Source: Sapria himalayana (Eukaryota; Streptophyta; Magnoliopsida; Malpighiales; Rafflesiaceae). From it: 64,000 nucleotides of DNA. A model generated the notes under the pieces. It had not been told where the DNA came from. It did not search any database and saw only the letters and a list, made by a program, of their open reading frames with translations. The translations under genes and the position numbers were made by a program. Shown one piece after another: positions 1 through 10,650 of this stretch; position 1 is the stretch's first letter, and every line of letters starts with the position of its first letter. Location: positions 1,862,824-1,926,823 of the forward strand of contig JAREIK010003356.1 of assembly GCA_029783825.1 (NCBI GenBank), given 5' to 3'.

Positions 1-75
1 AGATCTAAATAAATATAAAATATAAATGATGTCTATTAAATATAAGAAATCATACAAAAGTGCCAAAAGAATGAT
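1..75. other. Flank left of the first CACTA-like end, no gene seen
   Basis: This is short AT-rich sequence before the first recognisable CACTA-type terminus. It contains no tetranucleotide array, unlike the flanks of every other element end in the window. I see no coding potential or known repeat. It may be host DNA or part of a larger element cut by the window edge. Confidence 0.4.
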
Positions 76-540
76 CACCACAAGAAAAATCCCATATAGC
101 TAGGGACATTTCCCTAGCTAAATGGGCATTTCCATCGCTGAATGGGATATAGCGACGGGATTAATGACGGAATGTCCCAATCTAAAGTGCCCATCGCTAA
201 AAATTGGCGAGGGAAGAGTCCATAGCTAAAGTTTTAGTGACGGAAATATCCCAGCTAAAATATTATTTTCCTAACTAATTAGTACATGAAAATTTCCTCT
301 AAATTAGCAGGGAAATTCCCTAGCTAACTAGGGCTTTTCCATCGCTAAACTTATATGATGACCAGAAGCTTTCTTAATCTAAAGTTCCTCGTCACTAAAA
401 ATTATGAGGAAATAGTCCCTATCTAAGTTTTAGTGACGATAATATCTCTAGCTAATTATGAAAGGAAAATTCTCTAGCTTAATTAGCAAGAGAAATTTCC
501 TAGCTAAATTAGCAACGGAAAATTCCCTAGCTATTTTTAT
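76..540. repeat. E1 left terminus and subterminal repeat region
   Basis: Many direct and inverted copies of short words such as TAGCTAGGGAAATTTCC, CCCTAGCTAA, GCGACGG and TCGCTAAA occur here. In CACTA elements, arrays like this next to the termini are binding sites for the TNPA-type protein. The same words recur at 12530-12800, 23260-23640, 31190-31640, 32205-32270, 43185-43480 and 62280-62520, which ties all these ends to one family. Confidence 0.75.
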
Positions 541-699
541 TCCGAACTATTTCAGAAATTTTTTTTATACTAATTAACAAAAAGTGAACTATAAACTGAA
601 ACTATAAACAAAAATAATTTCTAATTAACAAAAATAAAATCATTCAATTATTATTTTGATTCAATAATTTACATAAATCAAAAACAAAACACATATATT

Positions 700-905
700 G
701 TATTTCATTTTTATTCATCAATGTATATCTGACAATGCATAATATAATCTATCCATGCATTGACATTGCCTCTTTCTCTCTACTACTTTGATCATCATCT
801 TTCTGCTACGACAAGCTGTCCGAGTCATGGTTCGTCATGTCCTAGTAAAAAATCTCTTCACTTATATAAGCTTCATATGGGGAACATGTGATACCATATC
901 TATAT
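700..905 (-). pseudogene. Conserved transposase-gene tail, copy E1-a
   Basis: This segment matches 2400-2625, 23815-24030, 25080-25300 and 62700-62800 in this window, and the inverted 12235-12360. Shared landmarks are ATTCATCAATGTAT, TATAATCTATC and a CTTTCTCTC pyrimidine run. In E4 the same segment lies just downstream of a minus-strand coiled-coil frame, so it is probably the last exon or 3' untranslated part of the TNP1-like gene. No open frame survives in this copy. Confidence 0.5.
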
Positions 906-964
906 GAAATTAAAAACAAGCCCAATAAAATCAAAATATAAAATAAAAAAATTATGTTTTGATA

Positions 965-1860
965 AATATATATACTATAATATATGTACATATATACAAA
1001 CATTTCATTCGTTACATATATACTACAGTATATCTACATATATACTGTAGTATTATATGTACATATATACTAAATACATATATACTTGATATATACATAC
1101 ATTAATACTACATATTATATGTACAATATACTGTACTATATACGTGCGTATATACTGAGTATATATGTACGTATATACCTAGTATATATTTATGTATATT
1201 CAAAGTAAATATGTACGATATTCTGATATATATTTATATATATACAGAGTATATAGTACATATATACCAAGTATATAGTACATTTATACCGAGTATATAG
1301 TACATATAACCGAGTATAAATGTATGTATGTACTCAGTCTATATGTATGTATATACCTGTATAAGTACGTATATACCGAGTATATACCTAGTATATAGTA
1401 CGTATATACCGAGTATATACACATGTATTACTACGTATATAGCATGTCTATACAAAGTTAATATGCTTATATAACCGAGTAAAATATACAGATAAGACTT
1501 TAGTATTATATGTACATATACTATAGTATATAGTATGTATATACTTAGTATATATGTACTAATATACTACAACATATATGTGTGTATATACTGAGTATAT
1601 ATGTATGTATATATCGAGTATATCGTACGTATGTACTGATTATATACATATGTATATATTGAGTTTATAGTACGTATATACCGAGTTTATACGTGCGTAT
1701 ATACCAAGTATATATGCACGTATATACTTAGTTTATATGCAAGATATATCAAGTATATATGTTCTCGATATATACGTACGTATATACTCCGTATATATGC
1801 ACTATATACTACAGTATATCTGTACGTATACTATAGTATTATATGTACAATATATATAAT
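965..1860. repeat. AT-rich palindromic minisatellite, E1
   Basis: About 900 bp of an imperfect repeat of roughly 20-22 bp is built from TATATACCGAG, TATATAGTAC and GTACGTATATAC words. Nearly every unit contains a self-complementary core (GTATATAC, GTACGTAC or TATATA), so the tract could form cruciforms. Related tracts lie at 2690-2860, 3755-3850, 6310-6705, 24065-24265 and 25345-25545, all inside CACTA interiors. I see no coding frame. Confidence 0.75.
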
Positions 1861-1873
1861 CACATAATCTGAT

Positions 1874-1980
1874 ATGACACAAAACTATAACAAATTAGTA
1901 TTATCCCATTTATACTTCACAAAGATAACACAAAATCTGTAACAAATTAGTATGATCCCATTTATACTTCACAAAGATGA
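1874..1980. repeat. Two-copy 52-bp tandem duplication
   Basis: A segment containing CAAATTAGTATTATCCCATT and TATACTTCACAAAGAT occurs twice with a 52-bp offset (anchors at 1891 and 1943) and few differences. It ends the minisatellite to its left. No function is apparent. Confidence 0.7.
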
Positions 1981-2061
1981 CAAAAAACTTCGCTATCAAC
2001 ATAAATATGAAATACGAAGATTATTTAAATTTAGAAAATATCTATGAAAACTATTAGAGAA

Positions 2062-2190
2062 AAACTGGAAGATGAGCCACGAGCCAGCTTGGGGCATCAA
2101 ACATCGCATCTTGCCTCCCAGCAACCAGAACTCTCTCCCGGTCCAAAGGCTTATAAGGGGGTTGCTCTGCCCCACAATGACTGAGTTGAC
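2062..2190. other. GC-rich island, possible captured exon
   Basis: This stretch is clearly richer in G+C than its AT-rich surroundings and is absent from the corresponding part of E2. Both strands have open frames of about 40 codons. The minus strand reads with PLDRERVLVAGRQDAMFD in the middle, and the plus strand contains LGHQTSHLASQQPELSPGPK. I cannot choose between them or name a family. A fragment of a host gene captured by the element is a reasonable guess, no more. Confidence 0.3.
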
Positions 2191-2399
2191 AAGCTAACAA
2201 AGAACTGGCATATGAAATAGAGACTGATCATCTGTAGTAGTAACCATTAACAAATAAATAAGAAACTTGAACCTAGAAAAATGGAGCACTCCACCATGCT
2301 AATGTGCAACACAAAATGATGAATAAATTATTAGAATAATAATTTTGAATAACTACAATCTAAGCAACCATTGTATTACATATTTTAAACAAAGACATA

Positions 2400-2625
2400 A
2401 CAAAATTTTATTACATCTTATTCATCAATGTATCTACTAATAGTGCGTAAAGTATAATCTATCCATGCAGTGATATTACTTTCTCTTCCTCAGCTCCTTC
2501 GATCACCATATTTCTATTGCTACAAAGCTGTCTGAGTCGTCAGTTCATCATGTCTAATAAAAAATCTCTCACTTATACAAATTCATATGGAGAATAATGA
2601 GGTACCATATCTTGTACGAAATTTA
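2400..2625 (-). pseudogene. Conserved transposase-gene tail, copy E1-b
   Basis: This is the second copy of the tail seen at 700-905, about 1.7 kb away in direct orientation. It keeps ACATCTTATTCATCAATGTA, a CATAAAGTATAATCTATCCA-like stretch (here with CGTAAAG) and the downstream CTCACTTATAC block. The duplicated tail together with the AT minisatellite and triplet tract forms the repeated module described in the findings. No intact frame remains. Confidence 0.5.
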
Positions 2626-2689
2626 AATCAGTGAATAAAAGCAAAAAAAACAAATAAAAAAGTTATGTTTTGATAAATATATAATACTG

Positions 2690-2860
2690 TAGTATATATG
2701 TTCATATACTATAGTGTATATCATCATATATTACTATAGTATTATATGTACATATATATTGTGTACGTATATACTCAGTATATATGTACATATAATACTG
2801 TAGTATTATATGTACAAATAATGTAGTAATATATGTGCATATATATGTATGTATATATAG
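2690..2860. repeat. AT-rich palindromic minisatellite, second E1 tract
   Basis: Short tract of TATATGTACATATATACT-type units, related to 965-1860. It runs directly into the triplet tract at 2866, the same order as at 24065-24276 and 25345-25546 in E2. Confidence 0.65.
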
Positions 2861-2865
2861 CATTT

Positions 2866-3170
2866 GCTACTGTTACTGCCACCGCCACTGCTGCTACTAT
2901 TACTCATGCTGCTGCTACTACCGCCGCCACTGATGCTGCCGCCGCTGCTACTGCTACTGCTGCTCCTACTGCTGCTGCTGCTGCTTCTGCTATCGCTACT
3001 CTTGCTGCCATTACTGGTTCCACTACCCCTACTACAGCCACTGCTGCTGCTATAGGCGCCACTGCTGCTGCTATAGGCGCCACTGCTATTGCCGATGCTG
3101 CTGCCACTGCCACTGCCACTACCACTGCCGCTACTACTACTATCGCTGCCATTGCCACTGCTACCACTGA
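2866..3170. repeat. RCY triplet tract (GCT/GCC/ACT/ACC)n, E1
   Basis: About 300 bp of degenerate GCT, GCC, ACT and ACC triplets stand out by high GC content in AT-rich DNA. Long frames open on both strands (Ala/Thr runs on plus, Ser/Gly or Ala/Val runs on minus) because the repeat period is three. I regard these frames as artefacts of the repeat. Comparable tracts lie at 24276-24790 and 25546-25945. Confidence 0.8.
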
Positions 3171-3249
3171 TAATAAAAGTGAGGATGGCGATAATGCTCG
3201 ATTGATAAACTTCCCTACCAGCCACTTATTTTGAGATTGAGTGAATTTT

Positions 3250-3311
3250 TTACTTGGCGGCGAGCTGCTTCTCCCTAAATAGAACCTGATATTCCTCTTG
3301 GCACTTGCAGC
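3250..3311 (-). pseudogene. Terminal exon of a TNP1-like transposase gene, remnant
   Basis: On the minus strand a good splice acceptor (TTTTTACAG) is followed by 62 bp with an intact frame reading CKCQEEYQVLFREKQLAAK and then TAA. The segment is rich in Glu, Lys, Gln and Arg, which suits the coiled-coil end of a TNP1/TNPA-type protein, the same kind of end seen in E4 at 62836-62975. Upstream exons are not clearly recognisable, so I treat it as a pseudogene. The assignment to the transposase rests on position and composition, not on a family motif. Confidence 0.4.
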
Positions 3312-3529
3312 CTGTAAAAAGCATGTAATGATACATTTTTTCTTCCAATTGAATATAGTTTTGTGAGATGTAATAAAATTACACGACACTACATGAGCAT
3401 CATTATCATCATCCTAAGACATAGTACAATTATAACCAATCATTGTAGTACCTACAGCAAGAAAACTTATTTCCTCATACATATGCTTTGTACCATGTGA
3501 TAATTGCATATCTACACAATTACTAAAAG

Positions 3530-3660
3530 ATTTAAGACCAACCTATGTCTGCCAGGCTGGCCTAGATAAAAAATATCTTCATGCCACCATTTGGGAAAGG
3601 TCTAATATTCATGACTTTTATGACCTTCATCTGTAAGCAATGCATGATGATGACTAGTCC
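3530..3660 (-). pseudogene. Exon-like coding remnant, family unknown
   Basis: On the minus strand a frame with WWHEDIFYLGQPGRHRLVLN can be read across about 3545-3620, broken by a stop just upstream. An alternative frame follows a possible acceptor TTGCTTACAG. The Trp/Tyr-rich stretch looks like real former coding sequence of a mobile element, but I do not recognise the family. It lies upstream of the terminal exon at 3250-3311 on the same strand. Confidence 0.3.
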
Positions 3661-3754
3661 AGCCCGAGCAATTATATATTTAAACATGTGTGTGTGTGTG
3701 TGTGTGTGCATGGGCGCGTATGTATGACAATGTATACAAATAAATATATGCACC

Positions 3755-4600
3755 GACTTATGTACATACTCGTTATATACCTACGTATATACTCATTAAA
3801 TATGTTTGTATATACCAAGTATATTCATACTTATATACTTGTACATATACAGTGCATGTCATGCGCCACATGACTGAAAAGAAAGATCTGCACTCCACAA
3901 GGGCTAGCACATGAGGCCCTGTATTGCATTGCTAGAACATCAACTCTGCATGGTAAGTAGAAACCTAGTATCATTAACAAATTGCACAGGCTTCAGACAT
4001 TATGAGAACTAATTGACAAATAGAAAATAAAATAGTCACCCAGTGAAAATCAGAACAGTACATGTCCAGACATACAGAATTTTTATCTTGTAAAACATAA
4101 CAAAAAAATAACACGTGCCAAAACAAAATAATACAATCTCCAATGACCTTGATGCTAATTCAATCACAACATGGTTTCTATCTTATAAATCTAACATGCT
4201 CTCGAAGATAAATTTTAATCATGTATTTTTTCTTCTGTGTGGCATTGTACTTTGTCTCTTTTATAGGTTTGGTTGCATTAAGAAATAGGCACCTAAACGC
4301 ATGTATTTATATTATTGAACATGATATAAAACGAGAGAAATAAAAGTGATAATACCACCATCACCACCATCATTTCAGCTAACATGTTGGAGACTGCCCC
4401 AAGACACTTGATGTTTTTTTTAAAGAACAAAAGTTTAAGTGTTTGGAGCATGTCATCAATATAAGTACTACACTACCTAGACTAGATACAAGTGAAATAA
4501 AAATACATAAATTAAAATTGTGCAATAAATATAATGAATGTTATATATAGTTATCACCTCAAACTTCATAGAAAAAAGAAATTAAGATACGCCAGATAGT
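3755..4600. other. Non-coding E1 interior
   Basis: It begins with a short AT minisatellite tract (to about 3850), preceded by a (TG)n run at 3688-3708. The rest is AT-rich sequence with no convincing frame or named repeat. A weak coding-like patch around 3890-3950 has stops in every frame. Confidence 0.4.
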
Positions 4601-4639
4601 TCTCATGAAAATCTTTGCCAACAATTGTTATGAGAATGA

Positions 4640-4830
4640 TTTTTGTCTGGTCCGGCACGTGCCCGACCCAGAATAGCCTGGGTCTGAACCAGGAGAGCCA
4701 AGCATGCCTTAGTCAGGGACTGTCAATGGCACATGGTCCACCTCACAAGGGCCCAGGCCCTAGACCCTGGACTACTATGGGCCATGTCTCCTGGATAGTG
4801 TGTGCAGGCGGCAAGTGCTAAGCATGATGG
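4640..4830. other. GC-rich island of unknown origin
   Basis: About 190 bp is strongly GC-rich (GGGCCCAGGCCC-like runs) with sharp AT-rich edges. A plus-strand frame of 68 codons covers it (4615-4821), while the minus strand is interrupted by stops. It matches nothing else in the window. Candidates are a captured host exon or a fragment of an LTR; neither is supported by a motif. Confidence 0.35.
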
Positions 4831-4875
4831 CAGAATTATATCAATATATTATACATAACATAGATGTGTTAATTG

Positions 4876-5820
4876 TTATGTGTATCTATATATACACATA
4901 ATATAATTATTGTGTATTATAATATAGAAAATACATACATAATGTATATAGAATGTACATACAATGTGTATGTACACACACATTGAATATATACATATAC
5001 ACATTGTATATAGATAGAAATTATTGTGTAGATACAAGTATACATAATGTAAATACAAAATATATACACACATACCTAGTATATAGAAAATTTAAAATTA
5101 TGAATTAAAAAAAGATAAAAAATTATTTAAATTAAAATTATAATTAATACTTATTAAATTAAAATATGGTAACATAATCTTTCAAAATAAAACTAAAACA
5201 TAAAAAATATTACAAATCATTAAGTCATAAAATGATAAAAAGTATAACATCATTTTCAATCTAACTGGTATGATCTGTACAACTTTAAATTTTATCATAT
5301 ACATCATCATATGTATTTTTTTGTAATGTATGAATTTGATTTTCAAGACTCATCTATGTATTATATTAATCTTTCTACCATAACAAATTTTCAATAATAT
5401 TGATTGTAATTTGATTTTCCTATCTAAAATAATATTCACAATCATAAATATGATAAATTTTAATATACACTAAACACAGTAAAGATCAGCTAATCATGAG
5501 ACATTTTAGATATCACAAAAAAAAATTTATATAATTTTTCAAACTCAATCCATCTAGATTATTCATGTCCTCTAAAAAAAGTAGAACAATAATTGATGTC
5601 TAAGTATTTTTAATAGGTTATAAAGACTCATATTCGACAAACCAACCTATAACTTACATCTATCTTATTTGAATTAAAAAGTTATCATCTTCAGATACTT
5701 CATAATCATAATTTCATTAAACAAAAATACTTATTTTCTTAATATTTAAATAAATTTTTTAATTAATCATAAATTTTACTTTTTTATTCTTATAGCTGAT
5801 TATTCACTAATCTAAATGTA
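4876..5820. other. AT-rich stretch, nothing recognised
   Basis: Very AT-rich sequence. The first 200 bp contain TATACACA-like simple sequence whose open frame is an artefact. No coding frame, RNA gene or structured repeat is visible to about 5820. Confidence 0.5.
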
Positions 5821-6011
5821 AAAAGTTTTTATAGTTATACATATAGTAAGATACAATTATTTATATTTATATGTTATTATACATATAGTATATATAGTTA
5901 TAAATAGTTATAAATAGTTATATATAGTTAAACATATAGTTATATATAGATATATTCATACAAGAAGTTATATGTAGTACATAAATATAACAAAGTTATA
6001 AACAAATATAT

Positions 6012-6072
<61 letters not shown>

Positions 6073-6309
6073 CATATATATACATATATGTATACATAAT
6101 TACAAGTATACTTATATTTAATTATATAGAGTTTATATAGTTATACAAATATTTATACATATGTATACACATATAGTTTAGTAGTAGATATAACAGATGA
6201 AAAGTTTTAGATTACTACAAACATTGCAAAATTTTGATTTAATGCAAACCATGCTAAATTCTACATCACTGAAAACTCTATGTCATGATTTTGCAAATCT
6301 TAATGTCAT

Positions 6310-6705
6310 AAATATATAATACTGTAATATATTTGTACATATATACTATTGTATATATGTATATATATACTGATATATATGTACATATACATATATAGGA
6401 GTATATATGTATACACTGGTATATATGTATATGTACATATATACTAGTATACATGTACAATTATTTATATGTACATATATACTCAGTAAATGTACATATA
6501 CACTGCAGTGTATATGTAAATATATACATGTATACATATACACTATAGTATATATGTACATGTATGTACATTTACAATGCAGAGTATATATGTACAAGTA
6601 TGTACATATATACTGGTAAATACTTATACATATATACCAATATATATGTATATGTACATATAATATATGTACATATACTACAGTGTACATGTACATATAT
6701 ACTCA
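6310..6705. repeat. AT-rich palindromic minisatellite, third E1 tract
   Basis: TATATGTACATATATACT-type units of about 20 bp, of the same kind as 965-1860. They give spurious Tyr/Ile/Met-rich frames on both strands. Confidence 0.7.
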
Positions 6706-6860
6706 ATCAAGTTCCACGTGTAAAATTAATTGGCTACTCAAAGGATGTTTTCATGTAGATATCAAGTGAATAATCAAAGCATAAACTAGATGATAAGCAA
6801 TATTAAATAGAAATGCATAATAGTCTATAGAAGTTTATAAATTAGCCTTGATAGAAATAT

Positions 6861-7310
6861 AATAGCGAACCTAATATGATTACAAGTTTCAAATTTTATG
6901 ATCATTTTTTCATCATTCATTAGTTTAATAAGGAAAAATAAAGCAATTTGTGATGGCTATCATCAATATTATACCTAATTCTTGAGGCTGTTTTGTATTG
7001 ATCCATAGCTCCAATTCCTCATTTTAAGCAACATCAAACTCATAAGATTTGTATGATTTTATTACCAACTCATGTAGCTTTCCCGAGTGTACCCAATGTA
7101 CCGAGGATATAAATTGTTAAATAAATTGGAGCTTATATTACTCTCATTATTATAGGAACATTGTGATATGATTACAAGTTTCAAATTTTAATAATATTTT
7201 ATCAGCATACATTAGTTTTATAAGGAAAAAGAAAGTAGTGTATGATAGCTATCATCCAAATCATAGCTGATTTCTGAGGCTGTTTTGCATTGATCCATAG
7301 CTCCAAGTAA
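6861..7310 (-). pseudogene. Duplicated coding-like remnant, family unknown
   Basis: Two direct copies (about 6871-7015 and 7155-7304, offset about 285 bp) share GATTACAAGTTTCAAATTTT and GAGGCTGTTTTG. Read on the minus strand they give ELELWINTKQPQELG and LELWINAKQPQ. The frame of the first copy extends upstream through LHELVIKSYKSYEFDVA with one stop. This has the look of decayed protein-coding sequence, but I cannot assign it to a family. Confidence 0.35.
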
Positions 7311-8313
7311 TTATAAGTAATTATACATAAATGTATACAAAGTCATAAACAAATATATAGATTTACATATATGTATACATTGTTACAAATATAGTTATAT
7401 TTAATTATATAGAGTGTTATATAGTTATACAAATATTTATATATATTTATACACATATAGTTAAACATAATGTTGTATGTTGTTATACATGTAAATATAA
7501 ATATAGTTACATGTGGTTACACATATAGTTACACATATAGTTATACTTATATGTATACATGTAGGAATATATATATATTTTTATATGTTTATATAATTAT
7601 ACACATAGATATGTATAGGTATAGATATAGGTATATATACACAAATGTATATAAAATATAAGTTGTAAATTATATATTTAAATTAAGTTATGTATAAAGC
7701 TTTTAAAGTTATACATATAATAAGATATAATTATTTATAGTTAAATGTTATTATACATATAGTAAATATAGCTGTAAATATTTTTTTATAGTTAAACATA
7801 TAATTATATATATATATATATTCATACAAATAGTTATACATAAATATATAAAGCTATAAACAAATATATAAATTTACATATATGTATACATAGTTACTAA
7901 TATAGTTATATTTAATTATATAGAGTGTTATATAATTATACAAATATTTATATATAGCTATACAAATATTTATATATAGTAATACAAATATTTATATATA
8001 GTTATACACATATAGTTAAAAAAATGTTGTATGTTGTTACACATGTACTTATAAATATAGTTATATGTGGTTATACATATAGTTACACATATAGTTATAC
8101 TTATATTTATACATGGAGGTATATATATTTTTTTATTTAATTTTATATATGTATACATATAGTTATTTATAGGTATAGATATAGTAAAATACATTTTTAT
8201 ATGCTAAAATATAAAAATGTATTTTAAATATATGTTGTTAATTATATTTTTTAATTTTAGTTATGTATATTATTTTATAGTTATACATTTAGTCAAAGAC
8301 AATTATTTATAGT

Positions 8314-8328
8314 TATATGTTCTTATAC
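8314..8328 (+). repeat. 15-bp target-site duplication, left copy
   Basis: TATATGTTCTTATAC occurs here and again, identically, at 9237-9251, bracketing the ARF retrocopy. Sister units of the surrounding tandem repeat (near 5870 and 7745) carry TATATGTTATTATAC or TTAAATGTTATTATAC followed by CATATAGTA without the insert, which supports this as a true insertion-site duplication. Confidence 0.8.
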
Positions 8329-9236
8329 CTTTTGGATCCAATGGAAAAAAAACACAAAACAGAAAACAAACAACCTTGGCTTACAATAGATTAGAGCAAA
8401 GTAAATGAGGTCTTGTATTTCTGGCATGCAATATATAAATATAAATATAATTTGAATCCCCCTAGAAATAAATGATGTCATCCACATAACAGATCAAAAC
8501 TCAGAAGAAAGTAGGCAAAGATTAGATCCACATCTAGATATGTCAAAAAAGTTTTTCTCATCCTGCTAAAATTGTTTATGACTTGCTGACAATGTAATTG
8601 GAAAGCCAATCAGGACCCTCATAGAGGCCATCGCCAGAGGTAGCACATGAGCTCTAAATATATTAATGGCATTGGCAAAGAGAGTGAAGTCCTAGATTGT
8701 CACTAATTTCAGATGCATTCATAGCATTGAAAAGATCTTGCTTATTGGCAAACACTAGCAAAACTACATCTTGAAGCTTTTCCTCGTTTGGCAACCTATG
8801 CAACTCATCTCTGGCTTCAATAAAATAATTTCTATCATTGCCGTCCACCACAAATATGAAACATTGGATATTTTAGAAGTAATCCCTCCAAAAAAGGTGA
8901 ATCCTGTCTTGACCCCCTAACATCCCACACAGTGAAATTGATGTTTTTGCATTCAATAGTCTCTAATTTGAAGACAATGGTAGGAATTGTGGTGAAAATT
9001 TCACCAAGCTTCAACTTATAGCGAATGGTTGTCTTACCGCTAGCATCAAGACCTAGCATCAAAATCCACATCTCCTTGTTGGCAAATATCCTACTGAATA
9101 GCTTTGTGAACATCAACCCCATTTCTTCCACTAAATCTTATTCAATTTGTCATATGGCAGTAAAGAGATCTAATGAGAGAAAGAAACAAAATCAATATAC
9201 CTCAAGAGATAGTCACCAGAGAGTGAGGTCAACCTC
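8329..9236 (-). pseudogene. ARF1: Processed pseudogene of an ARF1-type small GTPase
   Basis: The coding part runs from the start at 9122 to a stop at 8576 on the minus strand, 547 bp against 546 for a 181-residue ARF, with no introns. ARF1 is a small GTPase that recruits vesicle coats at the Golgi. Recognisable parts in order are an [17 protein letters not shown] start, a P-loop GLDASGKTT, the switch region [11 protein letters not shown], a WDVRG in place of WDVGG, the NKQD guanine-specificity motif, and a CATSGDGLYEG end. Defects include a frameshift near 8840-8890 after WDVRG and stops after HSLCQCH and after YI. About 115 bp of 5' untranslated and 250 bp of 3' untranslated sequence appear to be included. 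Perfect 15-bp direct repeats flank it, as expected of LINE-mediated retroposition. A clear poly(A) tract is lacking; it has probably decayed. Confidence 0.9.
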
Positions 9237-9251
9237 TATATGTTCTTATAC
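9237..9251 (+). repeat. 15-bp target-site duplication, right copy
   Basis: Identical to 8314-8328. After it the tandem unit resumes with TTATAGTATATATAATTAAA, matching the sister unit after the same point. Confidence 0.8.
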
Positions 9252-9582
9252 TTATAGTATATATAATTAAAAATAGAGTTATATAGTAAAACATATAATT
9301 ATATATAGATATATTCATACAAGTAGATAAAAGTAGTTATACATAAATATATACAAAGCTATAAATAAATATATAGATTTAATTATATGAATACATACAT
9401 GTATACATAGATACAAATATATTTATATTTATATTATACAGTTAAAAAATAGGTATATATAGTTATTAATATAGTTATAAAAATAGTTTACATAGTTATA
9501 AATATAGTTAAATATAATTATGAAGAGTTTTGTATAGTTATACAAATAATTATAAATAGGTATCATATACTATGGTAACAAC

Positions 9583-9990
9583 ATGCTTTCAAATGCCCAC
9601 TTGAATTATAACACTATAGAGAAAGAACTTGTCTCAACAATCTTTTCTTTTGGCAAGTTAATATCAAATTTTGTTGGAACCAAAGTCATAGTATATACTA
9701 AATATTCTATAATCAAATATCTCATAGAAAAGAAAGATGTCAAGCCTAGATTGATATGATGAATTTTACTATTACAATAGTCTGAACTAGAAATATTAGA
9801 TAAGAAATGTACATATAATCAAAATTTAAAATAGCTTATCAAGACTAGAAAAAGAAGATAGAAGAGTTGTTGAAGTAAGATACTAGATATATTTTTTTAT
9901 TTGAACAAATTATAATATTGAATTAAAATGTAACTCCATGGTATGTAGTATTGAATGAACTTTATCATTGCAAGTAGTACTCTGATCAAA
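9583..9990 (+). pseudogene. Ty3/gypsy polyprotein remnant, RNase H region
   Basis: The plus strand reads HLNYNTIEKELVSTIFSF, then NFVGTKVIVYTKYSIIKYL, then EKKDVKPRLI, then stop codons and ILLLQ. This is the order of the RNase H domain of plant Ty3/gypsy pol (NY-T-EKEL, GTKVIVYTD, KKDAKPRLIRW). Weaker traces such as VTPWYV near 9930 fit the connection to integrase. Stops and missing flanks show that it is a dead fragment. No LTRs were found near it. It lies inside E1, so it is probably a nested insertion. Confidence 0.75.
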
Positions 9991-9999
9991 ATTTGAGGC

Positions 10000-10519
10000 A
10001 AAGTATTATAGATGGGAGATTAGTAGTATCTTGCAATAATGTCACTTTTTGTTCATGTTATCACGAATTTGTCAAACATGTTAATATTTATGTGCTCAAT
10101 TATTTTTCTTCTCAAAATTAATGTTGATATTTACATATATATGTATAAATATATATGTGCATATACACTACACTACACACACACATTTATACATCGATAT
10201 ACATTACTATACATTATATATCATCATACACATTTTTGTACGTTTGTATATATTCACACATGTATCTACATTTTCAAAGTAGTGTGTATATATTTGTATG
10301 TATGCATATACTATTGTACACCCACACAAACATACACATATACCGATATATATTATGTATTTTTAAAGTTACACATGACACTATTATATATGTGTGTGTG
10401 TGCGTGTGTGTTTAATGTATTAAAATTTTTTGATTTTGAAAATTTAATTACAATAAAATATTATATATTGTACACAATTTATAAAATATTATAAATTATT
10501 CATATTTAAAACAAATATT
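10000..10519. other. AT-rich stretch, nothing recognised
   Basis: AT-rich with TATACA and ACACAC runs. The plus-strand frame of 151 codons at 10039-10494 is Tyr/Ile/Thr-rich simple sequence with no family motif, and I do not accept it as a gene. Confidence 0.45.
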
Positions 10520-10579
10520 TGTGTGCATGTGTGTATGCATGTGTGTGTGTGTGTGTGTGTGTGTATGCATGTGTGTATG

Positions 10580-10627
<48 letters not shown>

Positions 10628-10650
10628 CATGTGTGTATGTGTGTGTGTGA
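10520..10650. repeat. (GT)n microsatellite with GTATGCAT interruptions
   Basis: About 130 bp of GT repeats is interrupted at intervals by the palindromic octamer-like GTATGCAT. Alternating purine-pyrimidine sequence of this kind can adopt Z-DNA. Confidence 0.85.

Larger units (their letters stand above)
5820..9540. repeat. Tandem ~570-bp AT-rich units
   Basis: Units begin near AGTTATACATATAGTAAGATACA (anchors near 5832, 7708 and 8277) and continue through AATTATTTATAG, TTATACATATAGTA, ATATATTCATACAA and AAACAAATATATAG in the same order. The 7708 and 8277 anchors give a period of about 570 bp. A partial unit lies at 7313-7700. The first unit is interrupted by other sequence (about 6181-7310), and the last by the ARF retrocopy (8329-9236). 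An (AT)n run at 6014-6068 sits in the first unit. Confidence 0.65.

Noticed and set aside
2080..2190. A tRNA or other structured RNA gene in the GC-rich island
   Set aside because: No cloverleaf arms or box A/B-like promoter could be laid out. The composition alone is not evidence.
2833..3234. Ala/Thr-rich and Ser/Gly-rich frames on both strands as real proteins
   Set aside because: Both strands and several frames are open at once because the sequence is a period-3 RCY repeat. Only the short terminal exon at 3250-3311, outside the tract, looks like real coding sequence.
4876..5073. Tyr/Ile-rich frames in AT minisatellites as small proteins (also 6278-6696, 7470-7661, 7970-8194)
   Set aside because: They follow TATA/TACA simple sequence, occur on both strands, and have no family motif.
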